NCBI GenBank assembly: GCA_040902655.1 | Contig: JBBDWV010000028.1 | Span: 63,627 to 127,626 of the forward strand | DNA from: Mycobacteriales bacterium | Lineage (GTDB): Bacteria; Actinomycetota; Actinomycetes; Mycobacteriales; SCTD01 | Reading direction: 5' to 3' | Length of the DNA stretch: 64,000 bases | Shown here: piece by piece, positions 1 through 9,443 of the stretch | Numbering within the stretch: position 1 is the first letter of the stretch | How the letters are laid out: each line of letters begins with the position of its first letter | Made by a program: the position numbers and the translations under genes | Notes under the pieces: model-generated | The model's database searches: none | The model's input: the letters and a program-made list of their open reading frames with translations, nothing else | What the model was told of the DNA's origin: nothing

Positions 1-528
1 GCTGAAGGCCATGCTGCGTACCCAGAGCCCGTACTCCTCGTCGAAGGCCCGTACCGGGTTCACCGGGCCGAGGCTGAAGCCCCCCTGGTAGATGCAGTCC
101 GGGTTCTCCGGCCACACCGAGCCGGGATTGGCGATGCCGTCGAGGGCATTGACAGCAGCGGTCGGCAGGTCCTGGAACCACGCCGGCTGGGTGGTCTTGC
201 ACGCGGCCGGGTCGGTCTCCCAGCGCGCGTCCGGGAAGCCCTTGCCCTGCATGAGTTCCGGCTGCGGGAGCATCGAGGTCTTGGCCGCACCGACGAGCAG
301 CTGGCCCGCCCCCAGCGCCGCAAGATCGACACCGGCGCTCGCCGCCGCGACCGCGTCGGATTCCTCCCCGCCGGATTCCTCCCCGACGGGATCCGACTGC
401 GACACCGCGCCGGCCGTCGGCAGCGACGGGACCGGGACCGGGACGATGCCGATGCCGGCCCAGGCCGCGGAGACCATGAGCGTGCCGGTGAGACCGGCGA
501 GCAGGGTGGAACGGACGACGGTGCGCAT
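1..528 (-). CDS. Exported ceramidase-like hydrolase, partial (N-terminal 176 residues)
   Basis: The frame is open from an ATG at 528 to the window edge, so only the amino-terminal part is present. The first ~24 residues form a signal peptide (basic MRTVVR start, hydrophobic core ending in SAAWA). A low-complexity Gly/Glu/Ser stretch follows. After it, a segment beginning LLVGAAKTSMLP and later IYQGGFSLGPVNP resembles the start of the neutral/alkaline ceramidase N-terminal domain, where a GAGKADIT-like strand opens the catalytic domain. It lies 104 nt downstream of another ceramidase-like gene on the same strand and is probably a co-transcribed paralogue. Family membership is inferred from this short stretch; the catalytic histidines lie outside the window. 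Confidence 0.6.
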   Translation of the reverse strand, partial: MRTVVRSTLLAGLTGTLMVSAAWAGIGIVPVPVPSLPTAGAVSQSDPVGEESGGEESDAVAAASAGVDLAALGAGQLLVGAAKTSMLPQPELMQGKGFPDARWETDPAACKTTQPAWFQDLPTAAVNALDGIANPGSVWPENPDCIYQGGFSLGPVNPVRAFDEEYGLWVRSMAFS

Positions 529-632
529 ACGGGCTCCAGGCTCGGTGGGTTGCTGTCGTGGTGTTCGCCGCCGCCGCGGGCCGCCCTGCTGGGCGGGGTC
601 CGACGTCGGTGCGGCCGGGTTGTGGCAGGCCA

Positions 633-3374
633 CTACTGCAGCCTCAACTCGCGCGCGTTCGTCTCGCCGTACTCGTCCCGGACGGCACCCGCGGCCACCG
701 AGGCGGAGTCTCCGTCGGTGAGCGCGGTCCGGGCGAACCAGCGGCCGGCGACAAGCTCGGCCCGCACCTGCTCGACGGTGCCGTCGGCGCGTGTGACGGA
801 CACGAGCGCGGACACGGGTGAGCCGGTGGCCGCCCACGGCCGGAACGAGCAGGTCCGGCAGAACGCGCTCCTGCCGCCGTTGTCACCGTCGTCGCGGATC
901 GTCCGGAAGACCGACCCGTAGCTTCGTGGATAGCGGCTGTCCGGCACCACGAACGAGACGTCACCCGCGGCGTCCACCTGCCCGTCCGTCACCTGTACAC
1001 CCGTCCACGGCGTCACCCGGAACGGCTCCGAGCTGAGCGAGTACGGCGCATCCGCTCCGGTCGTACGGGAGAGGCCGTCGACGACGAACCGGTAGCTCCC
1101 CGTCGGCGTCGACCCGAGCCGGGCCGGGAACGCGTCGTACGCCTCGAAGCCTGCGGTCCACAGCCACTCCTGTTGCCCGGTGTGGGCGTCGGCAATGCCC
1201 TGTACCCCTCGTGGGAAGGCGACCTGGGTCTGCACTTCGCCGGTCATGTCCGCGAAGGCCTCCCACTGGCCGCCGACCTGCCGCTCCACGCGCACGACCG
1301 GGTTGTCGACAGCGTTGCTGCCGCCGCGCCAGGTGAACGTCGCCGCGTCGAAGCGGGAGATGTCCTTCGGTTGCTGCACCGGCTCGACCGGCCCGACGTC
1401 TGCCGGGAGCGAGGCGCGCCAGGCGTCGTAGGCAGGGCCGGAGATCTTGCCGATCGCCCTGGCCAGCGACTCCTGCCGAGCCTCGTCGGCCTGCGCGGTC
1501 GCGTCGTGCAGCTCGGGCGCCAGCTCCGGACCGCCCTTGAGGGAGCTGGCCATCCGGACCAGCCGGGTCGCCATGTAATCCGCGGTGTGCGGTCCGTACG
1601 CGGTCAGCGCCTTGCGGTAGTGGTCGCGGCTCTGGTACTCGCGATAGGAGACGGTGTAGCCGTTGTAGTCGCCGGCGTGGCCGATGCCGACCGGCAGCGC
1701 GAAGCCGCGCTCAGCCGGCAGCTCCTGCTTCGTGAAGTTGCCCAGGATCTGCGCGGGATCGGCCGGCTCGCTCGTCGCCCGGTCGAGGTTCTCCGGCGCG
1801 TCCCAACCCGCGGCGTCGTTGTGCACCTGGGCCTTCATCCGTACGACCGCTGGGTCGTCCATCGGCTTGCCGCCGCAGGTCGTCCGGCCGTCGTCGGGGC
1901 ACCAGTCGTAGCCGTCGAAGATGTCGCCCTCGACGTCGTTGGCGCGGCTCTCCAGGTTGAGGATCAGGTCGACCTGCGCCTCGCAGGCGCAGGACGCGAG
2001 CAGCACCTCGCCGAAGCGGAACACCTGCAGCTTCATGCGGGTGTTCTCCTCGACAGCGGGGTAGCCCGGGGCGCCGTAGCTGTCCGGCACGGGGACGCCG
2101 TGCAGCTCGAGGTTGTTGACGACCGGGTTCTCCGACGTCGGGCTGCCGGCTCGCTCGCAGTCCGGCGCGACGCCGACGCCGGGATTGCCCTCGACCGTCG
2201 GCTCCGTCCGGCAGTTCCCGACGGACGGGTACGGGTGTGACAGCGGCCCGGGGACCCAGGCGGTGAGCGCCTGCACCTCGAAGCTGCTCGACCACGGCAC
2301 CTGCGCGGCATCGCTGTCCGCCAGTTCGAAGCCCTCGACGACGGCGTCGGCCATCAGCTTGGCGCCGCGCTCCATCTGCGCGTAGTCGGCGTGCGCGAAG
2401 GCGCGCAGCGTCCCGTCCGGCAGCTCCTCGAACGTGTCCGGCCGCTCGTACGGCCCCTCGGCCGAGCCGACGTCCCCCTGGCTGAACACCAGCGGCGCGC
2501 CGACCTCGCGCTCGACGAATCGCTCCAGCGGGCCGAGGAAGTCCGAGGTGGTCAGGCCGTAGCCGTCCAGGCTCTCGGGGTGCTCGCCGAAGTTCATCCA
2601 CACCGCGATCGGGGCGCCGGGGCGCAACCGGCCGCTCTCGCCGGCGGGCACCAGCGCGTCGAAGCGCATCACGACGAGGCCGAGGTCGCCGAACTCGCGC
2701 GGATAGCCGGCGGGGGAGCCGTCGTCGGCGGTGGCCGGCCCGACGACGTTGGCCTTCATCGCGCTGAACGGCACCGTCGTGGCGGCCATCCGGGCGGGCT
2801 GCAGGTCGGCCTCGGCCGCGACGACCGCGTCGCGGATGGCCCGCGCCTGGTACTCGAACATGCGCTGGTCGACGACGTCCTGGAAGATGAACACGCCCGG
2901 CGAGGTCGTCGTGTAGTACGGCGACGAGTGGTTGTGCGTGGCCATGTGCAGGATGTCGTCGTAGCCGACGCCGCTGCCGGACTCGGCGAGCAGCTGACCG
3001 GCCCGGCGCAGCAGCAGGTCCTGGGCCAGGTAGTTGTCGCTCTTGAGCAGGGCCACCCGGCGGCCGTCCAGCGCCTCGACGACGATCGCCCGTACGGACA
3101 GCCGCGAGTGCGTGCCGTAGCTCTTCTCCTTGATGCGGGAGTGGGCGTGCGGGTCGACCTCACCGCCGCCGGCGAGGTTCTCGGCCAGCGAGCTGTTCTC
3201 CGCGGAGTACTGCCCGGCCGCGGCACCGACGTTCCAGGTGGCGTCCGCGACGCCGTATCCGGCGCGGATGATGGGTTCGAGCGCAGGCGGGCCCTTGATC
3301 GCGGCGACGGCCGGTACGGCCCCGGCGACGAGGGCGACGGCGGACAGGACGGCGGGCAGACGGCGCAGGCGCAT
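633..3374 (-). CDS. Exported neutral/alkaline ceramidase-like protein
   Basis: 913 residues. Residues 1-24 are a signal peptide (MRLRRLP, hydrophobic core, AVAA). The mature part starts with GYGVADATW. It carries THNHSSPYYTT around residues 144-154, matching the metal-binding HTHSGP region of neutral ceramidases, and FGEHPESL around 263, matching their second histidine motif. These enzymes hydrolyse the amide of N-acyl sphingosines and need zinc. The long C-terminal half (residues ~680-913) looks like a beta-rich extracellular domain. The true substrate is unknown; bacterial homologues may act on other acyl amides. The 16-bp dyad at 3441 lies 67 nt upstream of the start, which suggests control by the divergent PucR-type regulator. 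Confidence 0.7.
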   Translation of the reverse strand: MRLRRLPAVLSAVALVAGAVPAVAAIKGPPALEPIIRAGYGVADATWNVGAAAGQYSAENSSLAENLAGGGEVDPHAHSRIKEKSYGTHSRLSVRAIVVEALDGRRVALLKSDNYLAQDLLLRRAGQLLAESGSGVGYDDILHMATHNHSSPYYTTTSPGVFIFQDVVDQRMFEYQARAIRDAVVAAEADLQPARMAATTVPFSAMKANVVGPATADDGSPAGYPREFGDLGLVVMRFDALVPAGESGRLRPGAPIAVWMNFGEHPESLDGYGLTTSDFLGPLERFVEREVGAPLVFSQGDVGSAEGPYERPDTFEELPDGTLRAFAHADYAQMERGAKLMADAVVEGFELADSDAAQVPWSSSFEVQALTAWVPGPLSHPYPSVGNCRTEPTVEGNPGVGVAPDCERAGSPTSENPVVNNLELHGVPVPDSYGAPGYPAVEENTRMKLQVFRFGEVLLASCACEAQVDLILNLESRANDVEGDIFDGYDWCPDDGRTTCGGKPMDDPAVVRMKAQVHNDAAGWDAPENLDRATSEPADPAQILGNFTKQELPAERGFALPVGIGHAGDYNGYTVSYREYQSRDHYRKALTAYGPHTADYMATRLVRMASSLKGGPELAPELHDATAQADEARQESLARAIGKISGPAYDAWRASLPADVGPVEPVQQPKDISRFDAATFTWRGGSNAVDNPVVRVERQVGGQWEAFADMTGEVQTQVAFPRGVQGIADAHTGQQEWLWTAGFEAYDAFPARLGSTPTGSYRFVVDGLSRTTGADAPYSLSSEPFRVTPWTGVQVTDGQVDAAGDVSFVVPDSRYPRSYGSVFRTIRDDGDNGGRSAFCRTCSFRPWAATGSPVSALVSVTRADGTVEQVRAELVAGRWFARTALTDGDSASVAAGAVRDEYGETNARELRLQ

Positions 3375-3440
3375 GCTGAGGACTTCGACGTCGTGCGCGT
3401 GACCTCCCGTCGGACGTCCTACGAAGTGGCGGCCGCCCGG

Positions 3441-3456
3441 TTGTGACGTGTCACGA
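3441..3456. promoter_or_regulatory. Candidate regulator site 1 (dyad TTGTGACGTGTCACGA)
   Basis: The dyad GTGAC-GT-GTCAC is centred in the divergent gap between the ceramidase-like gene and pucR. The same 16-mer, with two or three changes in 16 bases, recurs at 3594 and 4974. The site is 67 nt upstream of the ceramidase start. Binding by the adjacent PucR protein is inference. Confidence 0.55.
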
Positions 3457-3593
3457 CTGGCCGCGCAGCACCAGCACCTGCGCGGTCTCCTGCGCCGGTC
3501 GCGGCGTAGATGCTGCCGGCCCGGTGCTCCGGCCGGCCGGTCCGGACCACGCCGGCGTGGTGCCGGCGGGGACCCGGAATCTCAGCACCTTCG

Positions 3594-3609
3594 TTGTGAC
3601 GGCTCACGA
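3594..3609. promoter_or_regulatory. Candidate regulator site 2 (TTGTGACGGCTCACGA)
   Basis: The dyad GTGA-CGGC-TCAC ends 23 nt before the pucR start, where a bound protein would block transcription or translation start. This suits autorepression. It shares its first 14 bases exactly with the site upstream of the CocE-type gene at 4974. Confidence 0.55.
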
Positions 3610-3632
3610 GCCCGCGGGCCGCGTAGGGCAGA

Positions 3633-4817
3633 GTGCATCCCGTGCCGAAGGGGTTGTACGAGCGGGTGCAGCAGCGGCTGCCCCTGCTCGCCCGCCGGAT
3701 GATCGCCACCTTTCTGGAAGAGATCCCGCTCTACGCGCTCCTGCCGCGCGAGCAGCTCGAGGGTGAGGTGCTCGCGATCTGCGAGGACAACCTGCGGATC
3801 TTCTTCGCCACCCTCATCGAGGACCGGCCGCCGACCGACGACGAGCTCGGCGAGCCGCGTGCCTCGGCGGCTCGCCGTGCGCAGGAGCGGGTGCCGCTCG
3901 CCTCGGTCCTGACGGCCTATCACGTCGGCGGCCGCATCGGCTGGGACGAGCTGGTCGCGCAGGCCCGCCCGGAGGAGACGCCGGAATTGCTGGCGGCAGC
4001 CGACCGGGTGCAGCGCTACATCCAGGCGGTGACGGCCGTGGTCGCCACCTCGTACCTGCAGGAGCAGCAGGCGATCATCGGCGAGGAGGGCGACGCGCTG
4101 CGGGCGCTCGTCGCGGCGCTGCTGGCCGGTGAGCCCGCGGAGGTGCTGGCCGAGCGGGTCGGGCGCCGGCTCGCCGGCAGCTGGGTCGTGCTCGCGCTCG
4201 ACCTGGGCGTGCACCCGGACGAGAAGACGGCCGGCGCCGTGGCGGCACGGCGCAAGGTGCGGCGGGTGCAGGCCGAGCTCGACGAGCAGGCGGGCGAGCG
4301 CGTGCTCGGCCGGTTGGACGCCGCCGGCGGCCTGGTGCTGCTGCCGAACCTGCCGCGGTGGCGCGATCAGTTGCCGGAGCTGGTCCGCCGGCTGCAGGTG
4401 GCGGCCGGCACCCGGGTGCGGGTCGCCGCCGCCGAGGCCGCCGCGACCGGCGACCTGGCCGCGGCGGGGACGCTGTCCAGCGACGTGCTGCGCCTGGCCG
4501 GTACCGAGCCCGGGCTGTATGAGCTGCGTGACGTGCTGCTGGACTACCAGCTGAGTCGCCCCAGCCCGGCGCAGCCGCAGCTGGCGGGGCTGGTCGACCC
4601 CCTCGAGCGCTTCCCGGACCTGATGACGACGCTCGAGGTGTACCTCGACCAGGACCTCGACCGGCGGCGTGCGGCCGCGGCGCTGCACGTGCACCCGAAC
4701 ACGCTCGACTACCGGCTCAAGCGGATCGTCGAGCTGACCGGCCTGGAGCCGGGCACGACCCTCGGGCTGCAGCTGCTCGCCGGAGCCCTCGCGGTGCGCC
4801 GGCTCGCGGCCCGCTGA
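3633..4817 (+). CDS. PucR/CdaR-type transcriptional regulator
   Basis: 394 residues. The C-terminal ~60 residues (about 340-385) contain YLDQDLDRRRAAAALHVHPN followed by TLDYRLKRI, the signature of the PucR C-terminal helix-turn-helix. The N-terminal half is helical with no known sensor domain recognised, and a GGDEF-like middle segment is possible. Such proteins usually control catabolic genes next to them. The gene is divergent from the ceramidase-like gene and upstream of the CocE hydrolase operon, and all three have the same dyad upstream. The start is the GTG at 3633; a GTG at 3642 is an equally good alternative. Confidence 0.85.
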   Translation: MHPVPKGLYERVQQRLPLLARRMIATFLEEIPLYALLPREQLEGEVLAICEDNLRIFFATLIEDRPPTDDELGEPRASAARRAQERVPLASVLTAYHVGGRIGWDELVAQARPEETPELLAAADRVQRYIQAVTAVVATSYLQEQQAIIGEEGDALRALVAALLAGEPAEVLAERVGRRLAGSWVVLALDLGVHPDEKTAGAVAARRKVRRVQAELDEQAGERVLGRLDAAGGLVLLPNLPRWRDQLPELVRRLQVAAGTRVRVAAAEAAATGDLAAAGTLSSDVLRLAGTEPGLYELRDVLLDYQLSRPSPAQPQLAGLVDPLERFPDLMTTLEVYLDQDLDRRRAAAALHVHPNTLDYRLKRIVELTGLEPGTTLGLQLLAGALAVRRLAAR

Positions 4818-4858
4818 CCGCCGGCTGGCTACCGGCTGACCGCCGGCTGGCCACTTGA

Positions 4859-4921
4859 TGATCCACGTGAGGTTGCAGGTGGATCCGAGCTGCGGAGCCA
4901 CCTCGAACCTCGCGTGGATCA
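4859..4921. repeat. Intergenic inverted repeat, 24-nt arms
   Basis: Arm 4859-4882 (TGATCCACGTGAGGTTGCAG then GTGG) pairs with 4898-4921 at 21 of 24 positions across a 15-nt loop. The left arm also holds a shorter nested dyad, GATCCAC...GTGGATC. It lies between pucR and the CocE gene, just after two direct copies of CTGACCGCCGGCTGG (4814-4852). It could be a terminator for pucR or a member of a dispersed palindromic family. No poly-T follows. Confidence 0.6.
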
Positions 4922-4973
4922 AGGACGTGCGGCCGAGACAGGCGTGCGAAGGGGACGCGGTCGCGCAGCGGTG

Positions 4974-4989
4974 TTGTGACGGCTCACAG
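4974..4989. promoter_or_regulatory. Candidate regulator site 3 (TTGTGACGGCTCACAG)
   Basis: Third copy of the dyad, 68 nt upstream of the CocE-type start, nearly the same distance as site 1 from the ceramidase gene. The shared spacing supports a common regulator and promoter geometry. Confidence 0.55.
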
Positions 4990-5056
4990 CACGGACCGCC
5001 AAGCTTCGGAGCCGGACCTGCAGGGGTGGCGTGCGTACGTGCCGAAGTCCGCCGGC

Positions 5057-7063
5057 ATGAGACGTCGCGCGGTCCTCGCCACCCTTGCCCTGCTCGTCGG
5101 TCTGGTGCCCTTCCTCGGCACGGCCCAGGCTGATCCGCCCACCCACGAGCAGGGCTACATCCCGGTCGCCGTCGGCACCACGGACGAGGCGCTGCTGCAC
5201 TACAAGGTGATGCTCCCGGCGGGCCCGATGCCCGCGGGCGGCTACCCGACCGTCATCGACTACTCCGGCTACGTCCCGGCGATCAACGTCTACGACGGCC
5301 TCGATGACCGCTTCATCGACCAGGGCTACGCCGTGGTCGGGCTCAACATCCGCGGTAGCGCGTGCAGCAGCGGCTACTTCGACTACTTCGAGCCCCGCCA
5401 GGCCCTGGATGGCGTCGAGGCGATCGACTGGCTGGCCGAGCAGGACTGGTCGAACGGCACGTTCGCCATGGTCGGCAAGAGCTACCCCGGCATCACGCAG
5501 CTGTTCGTCGCCGGCGCTCAGCCGGTGGACCGCGTGACGCCGCTGGTGCCGGTCCCGGAGCCGGGCGAGACGCGCACCCAGGCGTGGATCGACCAGGTCC
5601 TGGAGGACCATCTCGCCGCGATCGTCCCCGGTCACGTCTTCGCCGACCTCTACCGCGACGTCCCGTACCCGGGCGGGATCCAGAACGTCACCTTCGCCGG
5701 TGGCTGGTCGGCCCAGCGCGTCTACGAGGGGTACGCGGCCGGCCCGGAGGCGTACGCCGGCGGCACGGTGGACGAGCAGTGCCTGATCAATCAGGCGCAG
5801 CACGCGGCCAACGGGCCGTTCAACCCGTTCGTGCAGGCGCTGCAGCCGCAGAACAACTTCGACAACGAGTTCTTTCAGGAGCGCTCGCCGTTCTGGTTCG
5901 CCCACGAGATCGAGACCCCGACGTTCCTGATCGAGGCGTGGCAGGACGAGCAGGTCGGGTCCCGCGCCACGCACCTGCTCGAGCGGCTGCCGGCCACCAC
6001 GCCGTGGAAGTTCCTCGGCACCAACGGCGATCACGGCGAGTACTACGGGCCCGACGTCCTCCCGCACATCTACCGGTTCCTCGACTACTACCTGCGCGGC
6101 GTCGTGCCGGCCGGCGACGAGCGCGAGATCACCGAGACCAGCACGACCACGAAGCCCCAGCTGCTGCCGAACGGCATGCCGCACCCGGTCAAGACGGTGG
6201 AGACCACCGAGACCACGACGCGACCGGAGACCTTCCAGGAGGCCCTCGCCCGCTTCGAGGCCGAGGACGACGTCGTCGTCAACTGGGAGGTCGACGCGAA
6301 GCGCAACGCGCGCTGGACCGACACCTACGACACCTGGCCGCCCACCGGCCTGACCGCCGACCGGCTGTACGCCACGGCCGACGGCGCCCTCACGCCCACC
6401 GCGCCCGCCGAGGCCGGCAGCGTCAGCTACCTCTACGCCCCTGAGGTCGGCTCGCAGGAGCGTGGCGGCTACGACGTCGCCGGTGAGCCCGCGGCGAGCT
6501 GGGACGACCGGCCGCCGGCCGGCACCTCCGCCTCGTTCACCACCGCACCGCTGTCGGAGGACAAGGTCATCCTCGGCTCCGCCAGCCTGGACGTGTTCCT
6601 GTCGTCCACCGCCCCCGACACCGACCTGGAGGTCACGCTGTCCGAGCTCCGCCCGGACGGCAAGGAGGTCTTCGTCCAGCAGGGCTGGCTGCGGGCCGGC
6701 CACGCGGCGCTGAACGAGGAGCTGTCCACCCCGACCCGGCCGTTCCAGACGCACGAGGTGACAGATGTCCGGCCGCTGGTGCCAGGCGTCGCCACCCCGA
6801 TGCGGGTGGAGATCTTCCCCTTCGGCCACGTCTTCCGCGCCGGATCGCAGATCCGGGTCACGGTCGCGGCGCCGCACGTGCACCCCGACCTGTGGGGCTT
6901 CACCGCGCTGCCGACGATCGCGCAGAACACCGTGCACACCGGCGGCGCGACGCCGTCCTCGCTCGTGCTGCCGCTGCTGCCGGCCCAGCCGGTCCCGGCG
7001 GGCGTGCCGGCCTGCGGTGACATCCGCCGGCTGCGCAACCAGCCGTGCCGGGACCTCGCGTGA
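5057..7063 (+). CDS. Exported CocE/NonD-family hydrolase (X-Pro dipeptidyl-peptidase type)
   Basis: 668 residues from the ATG at 5057, chosen because it directly opens a signal peptide (MRRRAVLATLALLVGLVPF, then TAQA); the frame stays open upstream to 4976. The alpha/beta-hydrolase core has the nucleophile motif GKSYPG near residue 140, VVGLNIRGSACSSG before it, and the C-terminal jelly-roll typical of the X-Pro dipeptidyl-peptidase S15/CocE family (LGSASLDVFLSS, then GHVFRAGSQIRV). Members cleave esters or amides outside the cell. First gene of a three-gene unit: its stop overlaps the next start (GTGA). The dyad at 4974 probably controls it. Confidence 0.85.
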   Translation: MRRRAVLATLALLVGLVPFLGTAQADPPTHEQGYIPVAVGTTDEALLHYKVMLPAGPMPAGGYPTVIDYSGYVPAINVYDGLDDRFIDQGYAVVGLNIRGSACSSGYFDYFEPRQALDGVEAIDWLAEQDWSNGTFAMVGKSYPGITQLFVAGAQPVDRVTPLVPVPEPGETRTQAWIDQVLEDHLAAIVPGHVFADLYRDVPYPGGIQNVTFAGGWSAQRVYEGYAAGPEAYAGGTVDEQCLINQAQHAANGPFNPFVQALQPQNNFDNEFFQERSPFWFAHEIETPTFLIEAWQDEQVGSRATHLLERLPATTPWKFLGTNGDHGEYYGPDVLPHIYRFLDYYLRGVVPAGDEREITETSTTTKPQLLPNGMPHPVKTVETTETTTRPETFQEALARFEAEDDVVVNWEVDAKRNARWTDTYDTWPPTGLTADRLYATADGALTPTAPAEAGSVSYLYAPEVGSQERGGYDVAGEPAASWDDRPPAGTSASFTTAPLSEDKVILGSASLDVFLSSTAPDTDLEVTLSELRPDGKEVFVQQGWLRAGHAALNEELSTPTRPFQTHEVTDVRPLVPGVATPMRVEIFPFGHVFRAGSQIRVTVAAPHVHPDLWGFTALPTIAQNTVHTGGATPSSLVLPLLPAQPVPAGVPACGDIRRLRNQPCRDLA

Positions 7064-9438
7064 GGCGCCTGTCGCTGCTGCTCGCGACGGGTCTGCTGGC
7101 GGGCACGGGGGCCGTCGCGATCGCCGACGTCGAGCCGCCGGTCCTGCACGCCCAGCAGCAGCGGGGCACCGCCGTGACCTCGCCGCTGCCGGCGGTCACG
7201 CCCATGGCGAAGACCGTGGACGGGCAGACCGACGACTGGGTCGGCGAGGCTGCCGGCTTCAGCGGCCTGTCGGCCTACAGCGCCGGTGAGCTGGTGCACG
7301 CCGACTACCTGTTCGACGCGTTCGGCGCCGACGACGGCGACGACACCGAGCGGGTCGCCCGCAACGACGCGCTGGAGGAGGCGCACCCGGGCTTCTACCG
7401 GCTCGAGCCCACCTACCAGTACGACATCGGCGGCCAGGTCGGCGCACCGACCGACGAGGTGGGTCTGGCCGGCGAGACCGTCTACGGCGACGCCCAGGAC
7501 ACCGATGGCGGCGGCCACGTCGCCGCAGCCGACCTGCGCGAGGTGCGCGTCGCCGCTGACGACACGACGGTGCACCTGCTCGTACGCACCACCACGATGA
7601 CGGCCACGCGGTCCGCCGGCGTCGTGGTGCTGGCCGACACCGTCGAGGGCAGCCCGACCTACGACGTGCCGTTCGGCAGCGGGCTGCGCACCGACCGTGC
7701 CGACGTCGCGCTGCTCATCGCCCGGACCGGTGGCGTGGCGGTCGATCTCGCGACCGACACCCGGACGACGTTCCCGGTCGGGGCCGACGACACCGGCAAC
7801 GTGCTCGAGGCGGGCATTGCGCGCGAGCTGGTCGCGACGCCTGCGAAGCAGCTGCCGCCGCAGGCTCGCGGCAAGGCCAAGGTGCACCAGCCAAAGCTGC
7901 AGCTCGCGCTGGCCGCCGGCGTCTCCGACGGCGGGGAAGGTCTTGTCGACCTGAAGAGCGACACGACAGACGTCGTGAACGTGGCCAACGTCGCCTTCCG
8001 CCCCGACGAGCCGGTGCGCATCCGGTTCGACAAGCGGCAGGCCTTCGCGCTGGCCGACGCCACGATCGACCCGTTCTTCGTCGACGTGGACCTGCCCGGC
8101 CTGGTCGACGGTCGGACCGAGTCGTTGCGACCGGGCCCGGGCTACCACGAGCGGCAGTTCGAGTCCTCCGAGTCGATCAGCAACGAGGGCGATCGCGACG
8201 GGATCTGGCAGCCGTACGGCGTCTACGTCCCGAACTCCTACGACGGAGCGACGCCGACCCGCGCGACCTACTGGATGCACTGGCGCGGCGGCGACACCCA
8301 TGACGCGGCCGTCGTCTCGCCGCGCACGATGCGCGACTTCGGCGAGGACGTCGACGGTCTGGTCATCGCCCCGCGCGGCCGCGGCACCGCGTCCTGGTAC
8401 CTCGGCAAGGCGCAGGTCGACTTCCGCGAGGTGTGGGACGACGCGCTGTCGACCTTCGCCGTGGACGAGGATCGGGTCTACGTGACCGGCCACTCGATGG
8501 GCGGCTGGGCGTCGTACCTGCTGTCGATCCTCTATCCGGACCGGTTCGCCGCGGCGCTGCCCTACGCCGGCGTCCCGACGCAGGGCCTGTGGGCCGGCTG
8601 CGAGTTCAACGACAACTGCTGGCAGGGCACCAACGGCGGCAACGCCAAGAACCAGTGGACGACCCCGCTGCTGGAGAACCTGCGCAACGTCCCGATCGCG
8701 ATCAGCCACGGTGCGCTCGACGAGCTGGTGCCGGTCTCCGGTGTCACCCGGCAGGCGGAGAAGCTCGCGACGCTGGGCTATCAGTACCGCTACTACCTGT
8801 TCCCGACCTACGAGCACTACAGCCACCCGATCCACGACGAGTGGGCCGAGGGCGCGCGCTACGCCTCGCAGTTCATCCGCGACGAGAACCCGGCGCGGGT
8901 GACCTACCTGCGGTCGATGCCGTTCGAGCGCACCGTCGAGACCGGCCCGGACCAGGGGCGGCCGTACGCAGGGCTGTCCTTCGACTTCGACTCGGCCTAC
9001 TGGATGAGCGGTCTGCAGCCGGTCGACGCCGAGCGCGGGGTCGCGAAGGTCGACGCGGTCTCGCTCGCCAAGCCGGCGGCTCCGGCGCTGACGGTGCCGG
9101 AGGCCGGCGGACCCGCGGCGCTCGGGCAGCTCGGGCCCTACGCGATGCAGGGCCTGCGCTGGCAGGCCGATCCGCTGGGTGCAGCGCCCGATGCGGTCAA
9201 CGGCTTCACCGCGACCCTGACCGGAGCGAGCGCCGTCGGCTTCGACCTGGCCCGCATGTCCATCTCGACCGTCGAGCCGGTGACCGGCACTGTCACCACC
9301 GACGCGCCGCTGACCCTGTCGCTGATCGGCGAGTGGACGTCGCTGCCGACAGTGAGCGGGGCGACCGGCGCGGTGCTCATCGACGGCGTGCTGACGGTGT
9401 CGCTGCCGGCCGGGACGTCGACGCTGACGGTGGGCTGA
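7060..9438 (+). CDS. Exported prolyl-oligopeptidase-like alpha/beta hydrolase
   Basis: 792 residues from the GTG at 7060, which overlaps the preceding stop by 4 nt and begins a signal peptide (VRRLSLLLATGLLAGTGAVA). The N-terminal ~330 residues have no family I recognise and may be a beta-rich ligand domain. The C-terminal part is an alpha/beta hydrolase with nucleophile motif VTGHSMGGW near residue 474, an Asp in ISHGALDELVPVSG, and a His in YEHYSHP. The catalytic triad therefore appears complete. Probably secreted and co-expressed with the CocE-type enzyme upstream and the PHP protein downstream. Substrate unknown. Confidence 0.8.
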   Translation: MRRLSLLLATGLLAGTGAVAIADVEPPVLHAQQQRGTAVTSPLPAVTPMAKTVDGQTDDWVGEAAGFSGLSAYSAGELVHADYLFDAFGADDGDDTERVARNDALEEAHPGFYRLEPTYQYDIGGQVGAPTDEVGLAGETVYGDAQDTDGGGHVAAADLREVRVAADDTTVHLLVRTTTMTATRSAGVVVLADTVEGSPTYDVPFGSGLRTDRADVALLIARTGGVAVDLATDTRTTFPVGADDTGNVLEAGIARELVATPAKQLPPQARGKAKVHQPKLQLALAAGVSDGGEGLVDLKSDTTDVVNVANVAFRPDEPVRIRFDKRQAFALADATIDPFFVDVDLPGLVDGRTESLRPGPGYHERQFESSESISNEGDRDGIWQPYGVYVPNSYDGATPTRATYWMHWRGGDTHDAAVVSPRTMRDFGEDVDGLVIAPRGRGTASWYLGKAQVDFREVWDDALSTFAVDEDRVYVTGHSMGGWASYLLSILYPDRFAAALPYAGVPTQGLWAGCEFNDNCWQGTNGGNAKNQWTTPLLENLRNVPIAISHGALDELVPVSGVTRQAEKLATLGYQYRYYLFPTYEHYSHPIHDEWAEGARYASQFIRDENPARVTYLRSMPFERTVETGPDQGRPYAGLSFDFDSAYWMSGLQPVDAERGVAKVDAVSLAKPAAPALTVPEAGGPAALGQLGPYAMQGLRWQADPLGAAPDAVNGFTATLTGASAVGFDLARMSISTVEPVTGTVTTDAPLTLSLIGEWTSLPTVSGATGAVLIDGVLTVSLPAGTSTLTVG

Positions 9439-9443
9439 GCGTC

